A stretch of 64,000 nt of DNA from Azadirachta indica (Eukaryota > Streptophyta > Magnoliopsida > Sapindales > Meliaceae): NCBI GenBank assembly GCA_022749755.1, contig CM040452.1, positions 4,544,350 to 4,608,349 on the forward strand, written 5' to 3'. Made by a program: the position numbers and the translations under genes. Below the pieces are notes generated by a model. It saw nothing but the letters and a program-made list of their open reading frames with translations, did no database searches and was not told the DNA's origin. Each line of letters opens with the position of its first letter. Positions within the stretch are counted from its first letter, which is position 1. Below are positions 47,929-58,700 of the stretch, piece after piece.

Positions 47929-49494
47929 TTAAAGCCTGCTAAAAATCTGAGTCTCCTCCATCGTAGATCCTTGAATCAGTCTCCTCATCTCTGCTTCAAA
48001 CCTCTCCATATTGGACGGCGGCAAGCGTAGTGGTATCAGAATTCCGTTCTCCCCATCATCTTTACTGTACTTGAGGAAAAAACTAATCTGCGGAGAAACA
48101 GCACCAGCCATTCCTCCGAAAACTGGTTTTCCCCACCCCAAATCAACTCGTTCAAGTCCAACTTTACTCACATCAGAAACAATGAAATTTGCCCTGGTTG
48201 GGTACTTTAATAGTCTTCTTTTGATTTCTATGAGATCCATTACCGATCTTATATACTCTTCATTCACTTTAGCCTTTGCCTTCTTCACCAATTCAACGGC
48301 ATATTCCAGTGGACTTCTGCATAAAACTTCAGCTTTTGATAATACAGCTGGGAATACCACAGCATTTCCATAGTACCCACTTGGTAAATTCATGTTATTA
48401 CTTTTTTCACGTACGTTAACGAGACATGAAAATCGGACAGTTTCTTCAGGATCTAGATTGAGTGCAATTGTTCGACATCTCCATGTAAAAGCAGCTAACA
48501 GATCAAATGTCGAACAGTTTTTAAGGTGTAACGGAAGCTGCTGTCTTAGGGTTTTTACATCTTTAGGGCCAAAGTAGAATGATTTGTGGTTGATGTCATT
48601 TGGGTTTGTAGTTGTCAAGGCATCTGGACTGTCATTTGTTTCGTCGTATTCTTGATGGATGCATGTTACTTTCGGAGGATTTCTGGCTGTTAATAATTCT
48701 CTTTCCCAAGTAGGAAAATGTGATGGTGTATGTTCCCCTCGAGCCATTTCCTCTATGGTTTTCAGGAGATATATCAAACCAAGTGCGTCAAAAATTGTGT
48801 GGTTGAAACGTAAGCAGACAATGAATCCTCCACAAGCCAAACGAGTCACCTGTATATATTGAAAAATGAGAATAATCTCACTATAAACACACACATGCAC
48901 TAAACCGTCCGTTGTTTTAAAGCTTATACATGTAATGGAGTAGTCTAAAAATTTTGGTGTGAAGCAATAATGGTTTTACAGATTTCAACGAATAATACTA
49001 AAGATTTTCATTTCAAGTGGTGTCCGATGAACAGATCTCACCTGAATCAAGAGCAACGGGCAACCAAGAATGCCATCAGACCCTGGAACATTGTAGAGTA
49101 GTTCATCCAAGTATGGGAATGGTGGTTGAATTGCACTGCCAAGCTGCTCAAGTTTGAAGTTGGCTTCAGCCTCAATAAACAGGACCCCTTCACCATTGCA
49201 ATCCACCGTAAGCTTGCGATTGGGACCTTCTCTAAGCCTACCAGCTAAAGGATAATAAAACACAAGTGCCTGACTTAATGCTTCCTTGATCACCTTAACT
49301 GGATCCTTTCCTGTCATCAAAGGTGAAGGATTATTCTTGTAAAAGAACACTGCCGGAACCTGAAACCTGAAAATTTCCTGGTCATCTATATCGGAAAGGT
49401 TCTTCATTTCTCGCGGTGTTGGCCTTGCCGGAACGATTAGTTCCGGGGCCTGCCTGCTGACTGAAAGAACCTGCAGAGGAAAGCTATTTGCCAT
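47929..49494 (-). CDS. BAHD alcohol acyltransferase, copy E
   Basis: Exon 1 is 49042-49494, exon 2 is 47929-48849, and the intron is 48850-49041 with GT-AG ends. The spliced product is 457 residues. HTIFD lies at about residues 168-172; DLGWG replaces DFGWG. The C-terminus is shorter than in copies C and D, lacking the DLCND-type loop before ETQIFSRL. The start is the ATG at 49492-49494. The in-frame leader that is open in copy D has TAA here (a TAC-to-TAA difference), so translation must begin at this Met. The gene lies about 23 kb from copy D yet shares a nearly identical exon 1, intron and 5' third of exon 2 with it. Cytosolic alcohol acyltransferase predicted; substrate unknown. Confidence 0.87.
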
Positions 49495-50750
49495 TTTTGA
49501 GTTATACTGGCTCGATTAAGGATCGAATTGAATTGTTGCATTGCTTGCTTGCAAGGGATTTCAATTTATAGTGCAATGCAGGAGTTAACAGTAAGCCTAT
49601 AAACAGCAATAGAAAAATTATTCAAACAAAGAGAGTATTATTGTCGACAGCTTTGTGATTTTAGCCAACTTACAGGTCCCGCAAATAATTTAATGTGATA
49701 ATCAATTGGGGAAAAAAAACTGCCTTAATCCCAAACTTTCACGAGTTAATTATTAACTTGTTGAAATTTTATCAAGATAGCATTGTCAACAATGGTTTTC
49801 TGCAACTTGAAAGAAAGGAGGGTCCATTTGTACAGCCGTTATTGATTGCTTTGTAATCACGCTGAAATTAAATAACTTAAATAAATTTACTAAAATAATT
49901 TTTGAGATTCTCTTTGTACATTTTAAAGGGTTATTTTTAATTAAGTTAATTTTTCTTCCATTGGATTAATCAAGTGACAAGAAATTGAAAAAATTTTAAC
50001 ATCAGAGATACTTAATTTGTCGTACTAATAAGAGTAAACTACTAGAAAGCTTACTAATAAAATTAACCAAGAATCATGGTTAGTGCAAGTGATTAACTTA
50101 TGAATTTAGTCATATAAAACAACTGCAAATTAATATAGTTGGTGAAGACAAGGACTACATTAAATCATCATCCACCCCACAACTATTTTAAGGGAAAAGA
50201 AACAAACAAAATTCAGGACCACATTTTCTTTTCTCTTTTATGCTCAAAAAATAAAATAATTTGCAAAGAAACAATAACTTATATATGTGTATAGTGATTG
50301 TGACAACACTAGAATTAATGATTTAGGAAGGTTAAAATGTAATAAATTAAAAGGCCATATTAATGATTTTGATATGCAAATATTAAAGCCAGGACAACTT
50401 TAATCCTCTACCTTGCTCTGGCGCCACCACGTGACAAAAGAGCTACCATTCTGAAAAAATAAAAAAATAAAAATTCTTGAACAGAAATGCATACAACTAA
50501 AATTTTTTGAAAATAATCAATCAATAGTTTAGAATAGGGTTTGACAAAAATTTGATGAGCTCATGAATGTATATAAATGTATTAATATCTTCTTTTTTAT
50601 TTTCTATAAAACCTTGTCTAACAAAGTCTAAAGTAAGAACAATACAATTAAGGGGACACGTAATGTGCCTTACCCTTTAAAACTATCATAAAACAGGAAG
50701 AGAAACACAGGAAAAACTTTTAAGTAAAGCGGTAACAGGAAAACCCATTA
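49495..50750. other. 5' flank of copy E
   Basis: The first ~600 bases resemble the copy D 5' flank (26320-26950), with more indels than the coding part. Beyond that the DNA is AT-rich with no recognised gene. Confidence 0.45.
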
Positions 50751-50754
50751 GAAT

Positions 50755-51010
50755 CATGAACAAGCAATCTACAAATAGAAGAAGGATAAAAAGACCACCA
50801 ACGAAGAGAATCATAACGAAAACCCTAGATTAGCCAACGCATCTGCTGCAGAGTTTTTCTCCGGAAGTTCATTTTGGAAAGCAATAAATGACAATTAAGC
50901 TAACGATTGCGCAACGACCAAGGAGGCATAAGAGACTCTTTTAAGAAGGAGATTAATAACCAAAAGCGAATCACTCTCCAGCCAAATATTGAACGAATCC
51001 TCAACAAAAC
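50755..51010 (-). mobile_element. LINE-type RNase H-like domain remnant (3)
   Basis: Reverse reading gives FNIWLESDSLLVINLLLKR near 51000-50940 and, after a break, KNSAADALANLGFSL near 50850-50805, followed by a stop. These are the two hallmark motifs of the RNase H-like domain at the C-terminus of plant LINE ORF2. Only this end remains, and the frame is interrupted between the motifs. Confidence 0.65.
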
Positions 51011-52787
51011 CCGGGCAGATCTTAGACATGTATCTTATATTAACACTTTGTTTTCAACTTTTAGTTTTTTTTAACAGTTTGTTAATGTAAACTTCTTCTT
51101 TTAAGAGTATGATAACATAAACTTTTGATATTTTTAACTATAAATAATGTGTACTATAGAATAAATTAATTTCTTAAAGAATAAAGAAAAAAAAAAAACT
51201 TATGGGTGTCTACATTACTTAAATGAATGAAAAGATAAAGCATACATATTTTCTTTTGATAATGTTTGTCTTTTATCTGAGATTTGAGAGAATTTAAAAT
51301 CTTATATCTAAATCTATAAATTTAAATGATTTTTTTTCTTTCTAAAACACAAAGTCTTACTAAGTGTTTATTTTTATTTGAATTTGAGTAAATTTAAAAT
51401 ATAAATAAATTTGAATATATAAACGATTCTCAATAATATAAATGTTTATCATTTCTAAATAAAAATAAAAATAAAAATATGTCCTCATAAATAATTAAAA
51501 TACACTTTATATAATTAAAAATAAACAAAATTTATTATTCTTAAAAGTTATAATTAAATAAACTTATTTACATTTTAAGTTTTTGCATATAATTAAAAAT
51601 TTTAACTTAATTTTATTTAAATATAATTTCTAAATTTTCAATGTCAAATTTAAAAACAAATGCTTTTTAAATAATTATACCGAATTATACCTAAAATTCA
51701 TACTTAAAAATAAACAACCATTTAATATAAATATCTGAAAAAATTGTTTGGGATATTATAACTTTTACATGACATCAAAAATTTTGACTTTAATTTATTA
51801 GTAAATGCATGTAAATGACGCAAACTTGCATATGAATAAATATGAAATCAAATTGCATTTGCTTCTTGTCGAAATTACCACTTTTTAAGTAAAAATTTTG
51901 AACAAATGTTGAAATCTAAAATATGCCATTATTCAAATCTAGAATTTGTACAAAACAGTGAACAAGGACAGCTTACCTGCCTTTTACAGGACATTGGTTT
52001 TACTCGACAAAGACAACCAACGTGCAGTATTCATGACTAAGAACTCTGTACGTCTTTTCCATAAATGTCCCAAGCAAAGACAGAGAGTTACGGAATGTCT
52101 GCTCAGCACCACACATACGTTCTGTCTTCCATCTCTCATACTGTAGACACTGTTAACCACATAATCTTTGGTCCTATTATGAATTTATGGAAGGCACCAG
52201 GCTTAAGGGACAGATGAGCCTATAGCTCCTCAGTGCTACAGCTACTCAAAACATCTTCCGAAACCAAAATATGTAGCAGCTGTATGTACTTGATTGGCCA
52301 AAAGGATTCTCAACCGATCTCAAATCAAACACCATATGCAATATGATGGAGAAGAGAACACACAGTCATTCATCCTGTGGTCATCTCTATCTAATGAGAG
52401 AAGCTCTTTAAAGACGCTTTCTTGTTAAAATCTCTCATTGAAAGAAGCAGATGCATGATTTCATTATAACCAGATATTCTTAAAATTATAATTAGATAAA
52501 CTTAATATTAGGTCAAAAATTTTATCCTAAGAAAGTTTATGCAAGATAGATCGTCTTATAATGATTTTACCCTTCAATCACATGGCTAGATAATTTTCAG
52601 AAAGAGATTTTCAAAAGGATGCTTTGTTCATTCACCTATAAGAACAAAAATACAAACACATGATGATGCCCAACAGGCAAAAATGGGCCAACATAACTTT
52701 AATACAATTAATTAATTAAGTCATATAGGCAAAAGTAATAAGAAAATACACCTGTTTGGTAATGCGTGACAAATTTCATTTCAAACA
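51011..52787. other. Spacer, right end of duplicated block, MRD1 3' region
   Basis: 51290-51930 resembles 27240-27760, and 52135-52210 resembles 33826-33895, marking the right edge of the array-related DNA. From about 52220 the sequence is single-copy in the window; the part nearest 52788 is the likely 3' UTR of the MRD1-like gene. The plus-strand frame at 51946-52146 shows no domain. Confidence 0.45.
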
Positions 52788-55700
52788 TTATTCAGCAATC
52801 CCTTCAAACTTCATTTTACCTTCATCCAAGATTGCCATATGCTTCCTCTTCTTAGACAACTTAGTTGGATTTTGAAACCCGTTTTGCTCATCAGTAAACT
52901 GGGCAGCTGTTCGAGCTCGTAATTCTTCTAAGCTCTCCCCTTCCTTTGCTCTCTCTAGTACCTGAAATGAGTTGGCAGTTCAGCTATCATCTCGTCATGT
53001 GTGAGAATGAATGTCTTTAGAAACTGGTAGATGACTTACCAGATGGCGACCATAGAGATGGGTATTTGAAAGTGCTTGAAGTGCATTTTGTGCCTCTTGC
53101 TTTGTTACATATTCCACGAATGCGAAACCTCTATGATTTCCAAACTTCATCGGCAGCCTTAAGCTCTTAATCTGTGATAAAAAAAAAAAAAAAATGAAAA
53201 CTTCAAAGTTAATAAGTGAAATAGCAGATGAAGTAGTTCAATTATGAGCCAACAAATAATCATTGCAACTGATGAATTTAAGGCTCAAAAACAATTCCAA
53301 ACCAAACAAAACAGTAGGCAAAGGGGAAATGCAAGTGGAATTTTATTTCGCACATTGTGCTCATTAGCTACTAAACACATGAAGATTCTCTTGGTGACAT
53401 ATTTAATACCGATTTAATACAGCAATGACTCTTCCAAACCTGTGACAGATTACATGGTAATTCTTTTCCCTTTATTATCCATGAATTTTTAATAAAATGC
53501 ATCATTACTCAACAGACGAAAAGAATCACCTGGCCAAATGGGCTAAATAGCTGTCTCAGATCTTTCTCCGTTGCCTCAAAAGCAACATTTCTGACAAGTA
53601 ATTTCGTTGTGCTCTTATCCTTCTCAGTCTTTTTCACCACTTGATCATCCTTCTTGGCATGACAAAGTTGCAAGATAAGAGCATGCCCGTCCAAAATTGT
53701 TCCCTACAAGAAGATAGAAGAACATAGAACTGCCTTAAGTTTGCTAAATTTTAAACTATATGTTAATGATGCTAACCTAAGTTAGCATAATGTAGTCACC
53801 TGTAAATCTCTGCAAATATTTGTTGCTGTCTCCACAGAATCAAATTCTATAAAACCAAACCCCATAGAAACATTCTTTCCATTTTTCAAGTGCTTCTTTA
53901 TCTGTAATGGACGGAACGGAACCATAAAATGAGTGGGTTATTGTATCAAGAAAATCATGGATGACCATTAAAAATAACTCAGATATTACCTTGATGCTTT
54001 AGAATTCTTCCTTCCTTCATGTGTTCACTAAAATGCATTTTTAATTTCTCATCGGAAGTCTTAAAATTCAAGTTCTTGACAAATAAGGATCGTGACTGAA
54101 AGATCATAGACGAGAGAAATGAATGAGGAATCCATACAGAGAATAGAAGACAAAGCACTAAACATAAATAATAGCTAAAAGCTACGGATTGACAAAACAG
54201 ATCCTAAAGAAGAATGAGATCTCATACAGATTATCACCTCGTCATCGCAAACAATCAAAATACAAATTAAAGCCCCAACAGTTATACAGAGAAAGTTTCT
54301 ACCACATTCTTGTAAAAGCATATGGACAATCTTCTCATCTTATGATTCAATCAATAGGATATTGTCATTTTTTTAAGCAGCAACAATGTCTCACAAATAA
54401 TGCTCTTCAGAGCAAACAAGGATGCAACACAAACTATATATGTATCAAGCTCCTTTCACATTACATAGAGAATAAATAGCTGCAAAAATTGATATGGTTC
54501 AATCCCAAGTATATTGAAAATCATACACCACTTTCTGCATTGTTTATGATTTTAAATTGAATTTCATCTACCTTTTTCCCCTCCCCTATAATTTATCTGT
54601 CCTCTGATCCTTGCTCTACAAAGTTCTTCCTTCAAATTCTTAATTTCATAAACCATAATCCTTATGCTACAACATTTTACCACAACTTTACAGCACTTCT
54701 TTTATCAGAACATTCTGCCACAACCGCATAGCTTCATTTCTCATTATTAATTACAAATTTACTTAATATACATTACAGGATCATACCAGAACTAGTTTTA
54801 TTCTTTTAAATTATTTCACATTCAGACAAAGTAAGCACATATCTAAAGCTAGCTATTTGCCCTCTTGGTTGGTACAGACAACTTAACTCTTGTCAAGGAT
54901 TCAAAGAATCTAGCAACATAATTCATGGTTAACACTACCAAAATAAAATCACGGTTCTATCCTTATTCCCATTAAGAACTATTAAAAGAAAATAAAATAT
55001 TATATTAAGTCTCACTTGAGTTATAAACTAAGTACATGGATACACCTTTATATAGACTAAAATAATAAACTAACATAAACTAGGAATCCTGAACAAATAA
55101 TGAAAAAACTAATATTACCCAAACTAGAAATGCACTTAATAAAACTAAATCTAGTGAAACTAAATAAATTTAAATTTAATTCTAAGAAATATAGATCTCC
55201 TATCGACAAAATGAACAATAATAATTGTGATAGCCTTAATATAGAAGCAAACTGTCTGAGACAATGACCCCGTTCTAAACCACCCCCCCACCCAGAGGGG
55301 AAAAAAGGATCCTGTATCATAAGTGCTTAAAGAAAACTGAAGATAAAAACATAATACAGCTGAAATAAAACAAAATCGACAACTGAAAGCTCCAAAAACA
55401 CTAAAACAATACAAGCAACAAGCAGCATTTCATCTTATCAGAAGAAGGCCACATCCTCTCATGTATATAGATCCAAAGATAAGCCCTCACAAATTCAACA
55501 GTTTAATATGGTTATCCAAGCCTAGTGAAGGACTGACATGTAGCTGACTGCCAAACATGTACATGGACCAATGGACATAACTCTATATCTTAAGTGTAAT
55601 AAACAAAGAACAAAAGCCAATGGAAAGGGACTTGACATCTAGTTCCTCTATGACCAAAATAAACCGCAACTTGAGAGAACACATGTAACATGCTGAAGGA

Positions 55701-58700
55701 ACATGGAGGCACTAGATGAAAACAGGACATACCATTAACGCAGGTGAACCAAATCAATATACAACATGAAACAAAAGAGTGGGGAAAAGATGCAAGACAA
55801 GAATTCATTAATATGACAAACCTCAACTCTATCAGGATCAACATCTACATCTGTTACTCCTTCCAGTTGTTGTTCTAGAATTGCCCTCTTGGCATCATGT
55901 TCACCGACAGCCATATCATTCTTTCCGTCACTATTGGAAGTGGAACTTGGACTGATAACATCACTTGGAGCCCACTCCAAATACAATGGAACACCCCTTC
56001 ATTAATACAAGAAAACAAACTTTAGGTTTCCACCGAATACTGTCAAAATAGGTAATGTACACTTCTTATTTAATAAGTATAAAAGTGTATCATACTTACA
56101 TTCCTCTCTTTTCAAGTTTATGGTAAGGAAAGAACTTTGACAATTTTCAATCAGAAATGTTGTTCCATTTATTCCCAAAATAACCATATACAAAAATTTT
56201 GAAAAATGAAAAGGTATGGAAAAAGCTATTAGCAGAAGGTTATGTTACTCAATAACCAAATCAAACTTAAGTCCAATATCTTATCAAAAATGAAAGATCC
56301 GCCACATTCCTTCCTATCTATCTCCATTTTTTTCTTCATTAGGAGAAGAAAAAGAAGCAGAAGAAACAATTTATCTTTTTCTTCTCTCCTCTTCTCTTTT
56401 ATTTATTTTATGCACAACAAATATTATTAATTATAAAGAGAGTGGAATTTTAACTGTATTACGAGCACTGCCAAATCTGAAGAATACAATCCATAACATG
56501 TAGTGAATACCTTATATCATTACTCTTGATAATGAATCAAAACCTTCACATAACTTTTTAGCTTATATCTTCTCTTTCTCAAGTATCCACAGACATAAAA
56601 ATTTTAGTAAGACAAGTTTCTAACTGAAAGATATTCTGTTTCATCTCTCTGTTTTTTACCTTCTTTTCAACTGATAGACTTTATTTCTATCGAGAAGAAG
56701 GTAAAAAACAGTGAGATTAAATAGAAATCCACCATGTTTACAAAAAAGGTATCTTTTACAAAAGAAACCAGTTTCCAACTTAAAAATAGAATAATTACTT
56801 GTTCCCAAATCCCCAGCCAGTTAGCTTGATAGTTATTATGCAAGCAATTAAATTAATTGTTACAAGCCATTAATAATAAAATGCCAAACCATGCAATAGA
56901 TAAGCAATATGTTTGCTACTAAACTATGACCAAAGGATGAAGGCATGCAAATACATAAATATGACAAGAAACTGTAAACTATATTAACAAGGATAAATAA
57001 ATAAATAAAAGATGGAACAGAAATCTAACACAAGCATCCAAGAACATCCTATACAAAAGCCAACCCAGCCTATGTAACCCAAAGCAAAAACAAGTCATAA
57101 ACTACATAATAATTGCTGCTAATCACATATTTGTATGAAGTTAAATATTTGTCTGAAAAATTTAATTTAGACAGGTCAGGAGATCAAGTCCACACTTCAA
57201 TCCAACAACAAAAGACTTTGGTCAGACTAAAAAATTGATTCTTCAGAATTTTCTATTAAAAGCTTTAACCCATGACGTAGGCAAGAAAGATAAACATACT
57301 TGTAACGCTTGTATGCTAAACCTTTAAAAGCTGCAGCAGCTTCAGCTGGTTCAAGGAAAACAACCTGACATGTGATGAACATTAGATTACTGATAAAAGA
57401 GAAATTAACAATATGACAATTAATAATAATTTACAAATAAACTCAACTAACTCTGCGACACAAATGCTTACCAAAGCCAATGTTTTTGTGGGAGGGAGAA
57501 TAACTTTGTCCAGACTCCCGAATTTCCCAAACATCTTCGCTAGTTCACCTTCAGAAGAATCATAAGGCAAGTTCTTGACTAAAAACACATGGTTGCTTCT
57601 TTTCAAACCATCAGTTTTCCCAGCAGCAAATTCCTCCAATGATGAAACATTTACCCCAGCATTTGTAAGAGCTTTCTTTGTCTCAGCAATAACTTGAGTT
57701 TCACCCAAAGCAATACGTACAGCAAGATCATCAGCCTCTCGATCAAGTAAATCACTCTTACTAACACCATGTTTCCTAGCAATGTTTTCTACAACCTATT
57801 AACACAGGAGAAAACTTTAAAATGAGGCCAGAATCCAAAAAACCCATTATACAGAACCACTTACATTAAACCATAAGCAAAGACATGAGAATGCAACTGC
57901 TTTCATTATTTGATAAAAGCAGAACAACATAAGGACCTTATTATGATAGTTTAATCATTTCTTTAGGTAAAGATTAGCAAAGATGTATGACATTATTCAA
58001 AGGAAAATTCAAGATTATTTATAAAAATACTATCATGTCCATTTTTGTTTCAGGTTAACATACTGTATCAGGGCGCATGAATAAACTATTCCATGCTTTC
58101 GTATTTCCACTAGCTTCAGATGCCTTTCTTTCTTCCTCCCTCCGTTTCTTCAAGGTTTTTGGGCCCTGAACTGTAGAATTACCAAATCTGTCCAGTAAAT
58201 AAATAAGTAAAGAGTCCAATAATAGATAATAGAAGCCATGAACCATGAGATTTTGATGGCAAAAGCAACATACTCTTGTTTATCTGATTGGTTCTTGTGT
58301 CTAGCTGGCATAACATGCAATAATCTACCTTGGAAAATTGAATTATCTACTTCTTCCATTGCCCTACATATTTGACCAAATAATAAATGACTTAAATAAA
58401 GAACAGTGAAAAATAAATGTCAATAAGAAAAGGACAGATTCAGCACAAACTCAAATGGCATATCCATATTGCCATGCATCAACCAGTGGCCTAAAAGAAA
58501 TTATTGAAGCCATGTAATCTGTAACCTACTACTATAATTCACATTTAAACAATAAGCAAATGGCAAATGGCTGCAGACCTCAATAACTAAGAATAATTGA
58601 ACAATAAAAAAAATGGATAAGAATCAACATAATACTGAGGAAAGGAATTATGAGTACAAGCAACTCGTCGAAGTAACATCCACAGGTGCGCGCACACAAC

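Noticed and set aside
51946..52146. 66-codon plus-strand open frame
   Set aside because: No domain; it sits at the border of duplicated flank DNA.
55057..55844. Minus-strand frames between MRD1 exons 10 and 11
   Set aside because: They lie in an intron; low complexity and no domain. Exon 10 and exon 11 join in phase without them.
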